Shown here piece by piece: positions 1 to 5,376 of a DNA stretch of 5,659 nucleotides. Every line of letters begins with the position of its first letter. Positions within the stretch are counted from its first letter, which is position 1. The position numbers were made by a program, and so were the translations under genes. Location of the stretch: contig JAHEKL010000187.1 in NCBI GenBank assembly GCA_024638345.1, positions 1 to 5,659 of the forward strand, given 5' to 3'. Below the pieces are notes generated by a model. It ran no database searches. It saw only the letters and a program-made list of their open reading frames with translations, and was not told the origin of the DNA. Origin of the DNA: Gammaproteobacteria bacterium. Lineage in GTDB: Bacteria > Gemmatimonadota > Gemmatimonadetes > Longimicrobiales > Gaopeijiaceae.

Positions 1-2285
1 TTCTGGGACTCATCCAGGAGAAGGACGACGCCGGTCGGATCCTCAAGGAGATCGGGGTCACTCGCGACCTGATTCTGACCGCATTGGAACAGGTCAGAGG
101 CTCGCATCGGGTCACCGATCCCACGCCCGAGGACAAGTATCAGGCCCTGGAAAGGTTCTCCCGAGATCTCACGGCTCTGGCACGCGAGGGGAAGCTCGAT
201 CCGGTCATTGGCCGGGACGAGGAAATCCGACGTGTGATCAAGGTCCTCGGTCGCCGGACGAAGAACAACCCGGTTCTCATCGGGGAGCCCGGCGTCGGAA
301 AGACCGCGATCGTGGAGGGCCTCGCTCAGAGGATCATCGCTGGAGATATCCCCTCGTCCCTCGCAGACAAACGGCTGGTCGCGCTGGATATCTCGGCCAT
401 GTTGGCCGGAGCGAAGTTCAGGGGCGAGTTCGAGGACCGCATGAAGGCCGTCCTCAAGGAGATCACGGATTCGGAGGGGCGATTCGTCGTCTTCATCGAC
501 GAACTACACACGATCGTGGGCGCCGGTGCGGCCGAGGGCGCCGTGGACGCCGGCAACATGCTCAAGCCCATGCTGGCGAGAGGCGAGCTACGCCTGGTCG
601 GTGCCACGACCCTGGACGAATATCGCAAGCACGTAGAGAAGGATCCGGCCTTGGAGCGGCGCTTTCAGCCGGTCTTCGTGGCCCCGCCCTCGGTCGAGGA
701 TTCGATCGCCATCCTGCGCGGGTTGAAGGAACGGTACGAAGTCCATCATGGAGTCAGGATCCGCGACGAGGCGCTCATTGCGGCCGCCCGGTTGTCCGAT
801 CGGTACATCGGCGGGCGCTTTCTGCCGGACAAGGCGATCGACCTGATGGACGAGGCCGCGAGCCGGCTTCGCATCGAGATCGATTCACTACCCGAGGAAA
901 TCGACGAGGTTGAGCGGCGGATCACACAGCTCGAGATCGAGCGCCAGGCGCTCTCCAAGGAGGAGGACCGCTCGGCGATCGAGCGGAGGGAGGCCATCGA
1001 GGCGGAACTCGCGGAGCTACGTGAGAAGAGCTCGGGGATGAAGGCGGAATGGCAGGCCGAAAAGGAGGCGATCTCCAGGATCCAGGAGCTCAAGGAGCAC
1101 ATCGACGTGCTTCGTTCCGAGGCAGATCGTGCCACTCGGGCGGGGGACCTCGAACGGGCCGCCGAGCTTCAGTACAGCGAGATTCCGCAATCCACACAGG
1201 AAGTCGCGCGCGCGGAGGAGCGTCTGAACGAGCTCCAGGCGGAGGGTAAATTCCTGAGAGAGGAGGTCGAAGCGGATGATATCGCCGAGGTCGTCGGCGA
1301 GTGGACCGGGATCCCCGTTTCGAGACTCCTCGAGTCCGAGCGGGAACGGCTAACCCATCTCGAGGGGCTTCTGGGCGAGCGCGTGATCGGACAGGAGGAG
1401 GCCATCACCGCGGTGTCCAACGCGGTCCGGAGGGCACGGGCCGGGTTGCAGGATCCCAACCGTCCAGTGGGCTCCTTCATCTTCCTGGGTCCCACCGGAG
1501 TAGGCAAGACGGAGACCGCCCGAGCACTCTCGCAGTTCCTGTTCGACGACGAGCGGGCGATGGTCCGGATCGACATGTCGGAATACATGGAGAAGCACGC
1601 GGTCGCGCGTCTCATCGGTGCGCCTCCCGGATATGTCGGCTACGAAGAGGGCGGTCAGCTCACCGAGGCGATCCGCCGCAGACCGCATGCGGTGATCCTC
1701 TTCGACGAGATCGAGAAGGCGCATCAGGACGTGTTCAACATCCTCCTCCAGATTCTGGACGACGGGCGACTCACGGATTCCCAGGGCCGAACGGTCGACT
1801 TCCGGAACGCGGTCGTCATCATGACGTCGAACATCGGGAGTCAGTTCATCCTGGAGGAAGCGGAAACGGCCGAGTGGGAAACGATCGAGGAGCGCGTGCG
1901 TCGGGAGATGCACCACCATTTCCGGCCCGAGTTCTTGAACCGGATCGACGATATCATCCTTTTCCGCCCGCTGTCGCGAGACGATCTGCGTCGAATCGTG
2001 GACATCCAACTCGAACGTGTCCTCTCGCTCGCCAAGGACCTCGGCGTCACGGTCGAAGTCAGCGACTCGATGAAGGATCTGTTGGCCCGAGAGGGTTACG
2101 ATCCGGTCTTCGGAGCGCGCCCGCTCAAGCGGGTCATCCAGCAGAGAATCCAAAATCCGCTGGCCCTTCGCCTACTCGAAGAGGAGGTCGCGGAAGGGAC
2201 GGTCGTTCGGGTGTTTCCTCCAGAGGGAGAGTCGGGCGACGCGCGATTCGAGATGGCGGCGTCGGAGCCGGTGGGGGTGGGTTGA
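1..2285 (+). CDS. clpB: ATP-dependent chaperone ClpB (protein disaggregase), 5'-truncated by window edge
   Basis: ClpB is a cytoplasmic hexameric AAA+ motor that pulls polypeptides out of aggregates together with DnaK/DnaJ/GrpE. The frame is open from the first base. Counting the codon at nt 3 as residue 1, 760 residues are visible. By comparison with E. coli ClpB roughly 110 residues are missing, so only the last part of the N-domain is present. NBD1 has Walker A GEPGVGKT (94-101), pore loop KFRGEFE (138-144), Walker B VVFIDE (162-167) and paired arginine fingers (219-220). A charged coiled-coil middle domain follows (about 290-425), with the usual AELQY..IP signature; this separates ClpB from ClpA and ClpC. 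NBD2 has Walker A GPTGVGKT (496-503), pore loop GYVG (543-546), Walker B ILFDE (565-569), FLNR arginine (647) and sensor-2 GARPLKR (704-710). All catalytic motifs are intact. The first pore loop has Phe where E. coli has Tyr, which is a conservative change. About 25 residues after the last conserved strand form a low-complexity tail. The promoter lies outside the window, so a heat-shock element cannot be assessed. Confidence 0.97.
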   Translation, partial: LGLIQEKDDAGRILKEIGVTRDLILTALEQVRGSHRVTDPTPEDKYQALERFSRDLTALAREGKLDPVIGRDEEIRRVIKVLGRRTKNNPVLIGEPGVGKTAIVEGLAQRIIAGDIPSSLADKRLVALDISAMLAGAKFRGEFEDRMKAVLKEITDSEGRFVVFIDELHTIVGAGAAEGAVDAGNMLKPMLARGELRLVGATTLDEYRKHVEKDPALERRFQPVFVAPPSVEDSIAILRGLKERYEVHHGVRIRDEALIAAARLSDRYIGGRFLPDKAIDLMDEAASRLRIEIDSLPEEIDEVERRITQLEIERQALSKEEDRSAIERREAIEAELAELREKSSGMKAEWQAEKEAISRIQELKEHIDVLRSEADRATRAGDLERAAELQYSEIPQSTQEVARAEERLNELQAEGKFLREEVEADDIAEVVGEWTGIPVSRLLESERERLTHLEGLLGERVIGQEEAITAVSNAVRRARAGLQDPNRPVGSFIFLGPTGVGKTETARALSQFLFDDERAMVRIDMSEYMEKHAVARLIGAPPGYVGYEEGGQLTEAIRRRPHAVILFDEIEKAHQDVFNILLQILDDGRLTDSQGRTVDFRNAVVIMTSNIGSQFILEEAETAEWETIEERVRREMHHHFRPEFLNRIDDIILFRPLSRDDLRRIVDIQLERVLSLAKDLGVTVEVSDSMKDLLAREGYDPVFGARPLKRVIQQRIQNPLALRLLEEEVAEGTVVRVFPPEGESGDARFEMAASEPVGVG

Positions 2286-2300
2286 CGGCCGTTGACGGTG
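2281..2300 (+). repeat. Tandem 10-bp repeat GTTGACGG(N)2 across the clpB stop codon
   Basis: Two adjacent copies of GTTGACGG start at 2281 and 2291, giving an exact 10-nt period. The first copy contains the clpB TGA stop. Each copy contains TTGACG, which resembles a sigma-70 -35 hexamer. No convincing -10 element follows at 16-18 nt; the best candidate is GAACTT at 2305-2310. This could be a weak promoter for the lipoprotein gene or simply a short slippage duplication. Confidence 0.4.
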
Positions 2301-2342
2301 GGTCGAACTTCCGCCGGATCTTCCTGCCTCCGAATCGGTGAG

Positions 2343-2364
2343 GGAGTCCTTCGCGAGGAGCTCC
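2343..2364 (+). promoter_or_regulatory. Ribosome binding site of the lipoprotein gene, inside a predicted hairpin
   Basis: AGGAG at 2356-2360 sits 7 nt before the ATG at 2368 and decides the start against the GTG at 2338. The same bases pair with upstream sequence. GGAG (2343-2346) pairs with CTCC (2361-2364), and TCCT (2347-2350) pairs with AGGA (2356-2359). This gives eight base pairs, one bulged G (2360) and a 5-nt loop (TCGCG). In the mRNA the Shine-Dalgarno would be mostly occluded, which could lower or condition translation. The site is seen in sequence; the regulatory effect is inference. Confidence 0.5.
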
Positions 2365-2367
2365 GAC

Positions 2368-3045
2368 ATGCGCCGAAGTCTCTGCACCCTGTGCCTGCTG
2401 GGCGTGGTTGGCTGCGCGTCCTCCCCGGCGGTTCAAACGGGTTCCATCGCCGGGCTGGCGCCGATGCTGTCCGTAGAGCGATTCCTCCAGGCCGCCAACA
2501 GCGGAGACCTGGAGGCGATGGCGCGAATCTTCGGCACGGCCGAGGGCTCCATCGCGGACCGCTCACGGAGCTCCTTCGCCTGCGGCTTCAAACGAATCGG
2601 ATCTTGGATCGGTCTCGGAGAACGATGCCTCTCGCGACAGGAGATCGAACTTCGGATGAATGCGATCGCGGTGATCCTCCAGCATGACGACTACGCGGTG
2701 CGGGCGGAGGCGGCCGTGCCGGGGCGGAGTCGCCCAACCACGCGGATCAGCGTTGATATCGAGCGAGGTGCCGAGCAATGGGACGGCGTGCCGTTCGTGG
2801 TAGTGCAGACGTCCGATGGACGCTGGCTCGTGGAGGAGATCGGCCTGGAGCTGATGACGGCGGCGAGGCCTTCAGTCCTGGACGAGCTCCCAAAGTACGC
2901 CGCCCGCGCTCCGCGGATGGATGAAAGCGGTCAGGTGACCACGAGCTCCAGGGCGGGGCTCGATGTCGATCAGCTCGAGACCCTGTTCGTGAAGGACGGA
3001 CAGCTGCGCTCGGATGTCTGGGACGCGATACGCGACGTGATGTAA
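2368..3045 (+). CDS. Small lipoprotein, NTF2-like-style domain, with C-terminal tail antisense to mce
   Basis: This is a 225-residue predicted lipoprotein of unknown function. The start at ATG 2368 gives a textbook type II signal peptide: an MRR n-region, a short hydrophobic core, and lipobox VVGC with Cys16 as the lipidated residue. Alanine at +2 suggests outer-membrane sorting if E. coli rules apply. Residues 34-60 (SVERFLQAANSGDLEAMARIFG) look like the first helices of a SnoaL/NTF2-like fold. Residues 105-165 alternate as beta strands and end at DGRWLVEEIGLELMT. Similar lipoproteins of this length and style are, from memory, common in Gemmatimonadota. Residues 169-225 lie opposite the last 174 nt of the epimerase gene, and the stop TAA is the complement of a TTA leucine codon in that gene. 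The conserved-looking domain ends just before this overlap, so the tail may be a non-homologous read-through extension. No terminator separates the gene from clpB 82 nt upstream, so co-transcription is possible. Confidence 0.75.
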   Translation: MRRSLCTLCLLGVVGCASSPAVQTGSIAGLAPMLSVERFLQAANSGDLEAMARIFGTAEGSIADRSRSSFACGFKRIGSWIGLGERCLSRQEIELRMNAIAVILQHDDYAVRAEAAVPGRSRPTTRISVDIERGAEQWDGVPFVVVQTSDGRWLVEEIGLELMTAARPSVLDELPKYAARAPRMDESGQVTTSSRAGLDVDQLETLFVKDGQLRSDVWDAIRDVM

Positions 3046-3261
3046 TCCGGGACCACGCTTCGAGAGGAAGCGTGTGATCGGGCTGTCGGCTCCAAAGGGC
3101 TCGAGCAGCTCGATCTGACCGACGAACGCGACCCGGACGCGTTGGATGGGAAGGGTTTCGATCGGGGAACAAGCACTGCCCGTGAGGAGTTCATATCGGC
3201 CGGCCGAGTCGGATATCGATCCGGTGGCGATCCCCACGTGGTCCAGCGGAAAGCCGATCAT
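2872..3261 (-). CDS. mce: Methylmalonyl-CoA epimerase (VOC/glyoxalase superfamily)
   Basis: Interconverts (2S)- and (2R)-methylmalonyl-CoA in the cytoplasm, linking propionyl-CoA carboxylase to methylmalonyl-CoA mutase. The protein has 129 residues, close to the family's usual 130-150. It shows both betaalphabeta VOC halves. DHVGIA with His8 opens the first, followed by IELLEP with Glu51. Then come DSPITRFL, GLHHVAYRV with His74/75, and the closing HPRSAGGVLWEL with Glu125. These correspond to the metal ligands His12, Gln65, His91 and Glu141 of the Propionibacterium enzyme. The first half is slightly compact: the family's usual PEQGV reads PIQRV (38-42), and about three residues are missing before IELLEP. 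The start at ATG 3261 places His8 where homologues have it, but no good Shine-Dalgarno precedes it. The gene diverges from trxA and overlaps the convergent lipoprotein gene by 174 nt. No mutase or carboxylase gene is in view. Confidence 0.9.
   Translation of the reverse strand: MIGFPLDHVGIATGSISDSAGRYELLTGSACSPIETLPIQRVRVAFVGQIELLEPFGADSPITRFLSKRGPGLHHVAYRVPDIRAQLSVLHEQGLELIDIEPRPGARGHLTAFIHPRSAGGVLWELVQD
3054..3074 (+). terminator. Possible terminator-like stem-loop for the lipoprotein gene, inside mce
   Basis: CACGCTTC (3054-3061) and GAAGCGTG (3067-3074) form a perfect 8-bp stem with a 5-nt loop, starting 8 nt after the lipoprotein stop codon. No T-tract follows, so intrinsic termination is doubtful. 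The same bases encode the conserved FLSKR stretch of the epimerase, so the hairpin may be coincidental. Confidence 0.3.
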
Positions 3262-3265
3262 CGGT

Positions 3266-3279
3266 CCACGGTAGCGTGG
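3266..3279. promoter_or_regulatory. Inverted repeat CCACG-N4-CGTGG in the mce/trxA divergent spacer
   Basis: The 52-nt spacer between the divergent starts (3262-3313) must hold the 5' signals of both genes unless promoters lie inside the opposing coding regions. It contains a 5-bp dyad, CCACG (3266-3270) and CGTGG (3275-3279). A related gapless palindrome, CCACGTGG, lies 35 bp away centre to centre (3234-3241, within the mce 5' coding region). The pair could be operator half-sites or, transcribed, a short leader hairpin. No clear -35/-10 pair is recognisable on either strand. Confidence 0.3.
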
Positions 3280-3313
3280 GGAACGAGAACGGAAAAGAAA
3301 GGAGAGCCTCAGC

Positions 3314-3646
3314 ATGGCTGAACATGCGAACACAGTAACGGTGACGGACGATACCTTTACCGAGGCGATAGAGGGAGCGGGTCTGGCGATGGTGGACTTC
3401 TGGGCGGAATGGTGCGGCCCATGTCGGATCGTTGCGCCGATCGTGGAGGAACTGGCGAAGCAATACGCCGACCAGGGGGTGGTCGTAGGGAAGCTGGACG
3501 TGGATCACAATCCCGGTGTCGCGAGTCGGTTCGGCATTCGATCGATTCCGTCCATTCTCTTCTTCAAGGACGGCCGACACGTCGACACCGTCATTGGAGC
3601 CGTTCCGAAGCCGCATTTGGAGAAGAAGATCCAGGAGCACCTGTAG
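3314..3646 (+). CDS. trxA: Thioredoxin
   Basis: A 110-residue cytoplasmic thioredoxin that reduces protein disulfides and is itself recycled by thioredoxin reductase. The active site WCGPC is at 33-37, inside the classic DFWAEWCGPCR context. Buried Asp28 corresponds to E. coli Asp26, cis-Pro79 is in SIPS (usually SIPT), and Gly95 follows the FFKDGR turn. The length is that of a single-domain Trx. There is no signal peptide or membrane segment, which argues against a periplasmic TlpA/ResA-type protein. GGAGAG at 3301-3306 lies 7 nt before the ATG and fixes the start. The gene stands alone: it diverges from mce and is closed by a strong stem-loop 34 nt after its stop. The exact symbol (trxA versus a paralogue) cannot be settled from one window. 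Confidence 0.95.
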   Translation: MAEHANTVTVTDDTFTEAIEGAGLAMVDFWAEWCGPCRIVAPIVEELAKQYADQGVVVGKLDVDHNPGVASRFGIRSIPSILFFKDGRHVDTVIGAVPKPHLEKKIQEHL

Positions 3647-3679
3647 ACGACGAAGGTTTCTCAGAGGACGAGTCGCGCC

Positions 3680-3712
3680 CGAGGGGCACGCGGATCTTCC
3701 GTGTGCCCCTCG
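3680..3712 (+). terminator. Rho-independent terminator-like stem-loop after trxA
   Basis: Two 14-nt arms (3680-3693 and 3699-3712) pair fully, with a single G-U wobble (3690/3702) and a 5-nt loop (ATCTT). The stem is GC-rich, containing GAGGGGCAC opposite GTGCCCCTC. It begins 34 nt after the trxA stop. The downstream run is only TTCTC, a weak T-tract, so release may be partial or Rho-assisted. It separates trxA from the rsmI unit. The 82 nt that follow up to the rsmI start hold no recognisable promoter hexamers. Confidence 0.75.
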
Positions 3713-3783
3713 TTCTCAGGAGAGCGTTACCCCTGGCCTTTCCCCGCTCGGCACTCCACCCTACCGTCCGGCCACTCTTCATC

Positions 3784-3797
3784 GAGGCGGGTGCTTG
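3784..3797 (+). promoter_or_regulatory. Shine-Dalgarno and TTG start of rsmI
   Basis: GAGG at 3784-3787 lies 7 nt upstream of TTG at 3795. The codons after TTG read GTLYVVSTPIGN, the usual RsmI N-terminus directly after its initiator. No ATG or GTG in frame fits the family as well, so a rare TTG start is the best choice. Confidence 0.7.
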
Positions 3798-4679
3798 GGA
3801 ACTCTCTACGTGGTGAGCACGCCGATCGGAAATCTCGAGGATGTGACGGCGCGGGTCCTTCGTATCCTCGGGGAGGTGGACGCCGTGCTGGCCGAGGACA
3901 CCCGTCACACCCGGCGACTCATGAGCCACTTCGGTCTGTCGACACCCTTGATCTCCCTACACGCCCACAATGAAGAAGCACGTGCGCAGGAGGCGCTCTC
4001 TCGCTTGAGCGACGAGGGAACCCTCGCGTTGGTCTCGGATGCAGGTACGCCTCTCGTCTCGGATCCCGGGGAGAGGCTCGTGCGGCGCGTTCTCGACGCA
4101 GGCCACAAGGTGGTCCCGCTACCGGGACCGTCGGCGGTGCTGGCTGCCCTGGTCGGATCCGGGTTCTCGACCGTCCCCTTCCTCTTCGCGGGATTCGCGC
4201 CCAGGAAGGGGAAGGAACGCCATGATTGGTTGGATCGGCTGGCCCGAGCGCAGGAGACCGTGGTCCTGTTCGAGTCCCCCGAACGTCTAGGGGCCCTGCT
4301 GGAGGCGCTCTGCGGGGCGTGCGGGGGAGGCCGCGAAGCCGCGGTCGGGCGCGAGATCACGAAGGTACACGAGGAGTTCAAGAGGGGAACCCTGGAAGGG
4401 CTCGCCCGATACTATCAGACCGAGGGGAAACCGAGGGGGGAGGTGACGGTCGTCGTCGCGCCCGCGGAGGCCTCGTCGGTCGGCGAGACCGTGGACGAGG
4501 ACTCGGTTCGGCTCGTCGCCCGCGGGCTCCTGAGCGACGGGATCTCTCCGAGCCAGGTCGCAAAGGATCTGGCACTGCGACTCGATATCCCAAGGAACCG
4601 GGCCTACCAGATCGTGCTGGACGTGCAAGCGGCTCGGGAAGCCTCGAACGGAGAGCCCACGAATGGCGGGAGCGTCTGA
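3795..4679 (+). CDS. rsmI: 16S rRNA (cytidine(1402)-2'-O)-methyltransferase RsmI
   Basis: SAM-dependent 2'-O-methylation of C1402 in 16S rRNA at the decoding centre, acting on the 30S subunit; RsmH adds the N4-methyl on the same base. From the TTG start the protein has 294 residues, typical for the family. Tetrapyrrole-methylase-fold motifs appear in order: LYVVSTPIGNLED (4-16), AEDTRHTRRL (33-42), HNEEAR (58-63), SDAGTPLVSDPGERL (81-95), PLPGPSA (108-114), FAGFAPRKGKER, FESPERL, VGREITKVHEEFKRG and GEVTVVVA. The C-terminal 60 residues (SPSQVAKDLALRLDIPRNRAYQ) form the small helical domain characteristic of RsmI. No motif is broken. It is the first gene of a tightly packed run: the next gene starts 17 nt before its stop. 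Confidence 0.96.
   Translation: MGTLYVVSTPIGNLEDVTARVLRILGEVDAVLAEDTRHTRRLMSHFGLSTPLISLHAHNEEARAQEALSRLSDEGTLALVSDAGTPLVSDPGERLVRRVLDAGHKVVPLPGPSAVLAALVGSGFSTVPFLFAGFAPRKGKERHDWLDRLARAQETVVLFESPERLGALLEALCGACGGGREAAVGREITKVHEEFKRGTLEGLARYYQTEGKPRGEVTVVVAPAEASSVGETVDEDSVRLVARGLLSDGISPSQVAKDLALRLDIPRNRAYQIVLDVQAAREASNGEPTNGGSV
4650..4665 (+). promoter_or_regulatory. Shine-Dalgarno within rsmI that decides the DUF4159 gene start
   Basis: GGAGAG (4650-4655) is 7 nt from the ATG at 4663. The alternative ATG at 4684 would use GGGAG (4668-4672) at 11 nt, which is less favourable. The site lies inside the last codons of rsmI, which implies translational coupling. The later start would give a shorter, cleaner signal peptide, so the choice is not certain. 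Confidence 0.5.
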
Positions 4680-5376
4680 AGTCATGCGGGTTCCGGCTGC
4701 ACTCGTCGTCGGTCTGGCTCTTCTCGGCAGCTCGGGGGCGGGGGGTATTTCGGCTCCGGCGGACGAGCCGGTCGTCGAGCCGACCGTGGCCAGACTGCAA
4801 TACGGAGGGGGTGGGGACTGGTACGCGGGACCTTCGGCGATCGCGAACCTGCTCTCGACGATCCGGGATCGAACGGGGTTGCCCGTTGCCGAGCGAGAGG
4901 CGGTGGTGACCCCCCTCGACCCGGCCCTGCGCGACTACCCGTTCGTATTCATGACGGGGCACGGCAACGTGGCCTTCAACGAACAGGAGCGACGGGCCCT
5001 GAGGGGGTATCTGGAGGCCGGAGGCTTTCTCCACGCGGACGACAACTACGGTTTGGACGAAGCCTTTCGGCGAGAGATGGCCGCGCTGTTCCCGGATCGG
5101 CCTCTCGTGGAGATCCCACCGGACCATCCGGTCTTTCACGCCTTCTATGAATTTCCCGAGGGTTTGCCGAAGATTCATGAGCACGACGGGGAGGCTCCCG
5201 AGGCGTGGGGTATCTTCTACGAGGGGAGGCTCGTGGTCTTCTACAGCCACGAATCGGATCTGGGAAACGGCTGGGAGGACCCGGAGGTCCACGACGATCC
5301 ACCGGAGCTTCGTGAGCAGGCCCTCAGGATGGGAGTGAACTTGTTCGTCTATGCATTGACCCAGCAGGCTCCATGA
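4663..5376 (+). CDS. DUF4159-family secreted protein
   Basis: A 237-residue exported protein whose mature part is essentially one DUF4159 domain. It has an N-terminal signal peptide (hydrophobic stretch about 10-28). No lipobox Cys is present, so it is probably periplasmic or weakly anchored. Motifs I recognise from the family are YGGGGDWY (47-54), YPFVFMTGHGN (92-102), YLEAGGFLHADDNYG (116-130), DHPVFHAFYEFP (154-165), KIHEHDG (170-176) and ESDLGNGWEDPEVH (197-210). The core resembles class I glutamine-amidotransferase-like folds (a beta strand ending in TGHGN, then GGFLHADD). There is no cysteine nucleophile, so amidotransferase activity is unlikely. The many conserved His, Asp and Glu residues could bind metal or sugar, but the function is unknown. 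It overlaps rsmI by 17 nt and the next gene by 4 nt (ATGA), indicating one operon. In other genomes such genes lie near MoxR/DUF58/BatA-type clusters (recalled). Initiation at 4684 would shorten it by 7 residues. Confidence 0.85.
   Translation: MAGASEVMRVPAALVVGLALLGSSGAGGISAPADEPVVEPTVARLQYGGGGDWYAGPSAIANLLSTIRDRTGLPVAEREAVVTPLDPALRDYPFVFMTGHGNVAFNEQERRALRGYLEAGGFLHADDNYGLDEAFRREMAALFPDRPLVEIPPDHPVFHAFYEFPEGLPKIHEHDGEAPEAWGIFYEGRLVVFYSHESDLGNGWEDPEVHDDPPELREQALRMGVNLFVYALTQQAP

Noticed and set aside
1350..2153. 267-codon minus-strand open frame opposite clpB NBD2
   Set aside because: It mirrors the conserved clpB codons, has no domain signature and no ribosome binding context of note.
1301..2341. 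346-codon plus-strand frame overlapping clpB
   Set aside because: Arg/Gly/Pro-rich out-of-frame reading of clpB with no motif; the clpB frame is intact throughout.
2338..2367. GTG start for the lipoprotein, ten codons upstream
   Set aside because: It lacks a Shine-Dalgarno at proper spacing and would put charged residues before the signal peptide. ATG 2368 has AGGAG at 7 nt.
3262..3333. Longer mce forms starting at GTG 3333 or ATG 3315 on the minus strand
   Set aside because: Both overlap the trxA start. They would add an Arg/Ser-rich leader that is absent from the family, whose conserved DHVGIA motif normally sits within about ten residues of the start.
3658..3719. 7-bp direct repeat TTCTCAG on both sides of the trxA terminator stem, resembling a target-site duplication
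   Set aside because: Seven bases are too short to exclude chance. The enclosed sequence is only a terminator hairpin without mobile-element features.
3516..3794. Upstream extension of the rsmI frame to GTG 3516
   Set aside because: It would run through the end of trxA and through the terminator stem. The added residues are Arg-rich and unlike any RsmI N-terminus.
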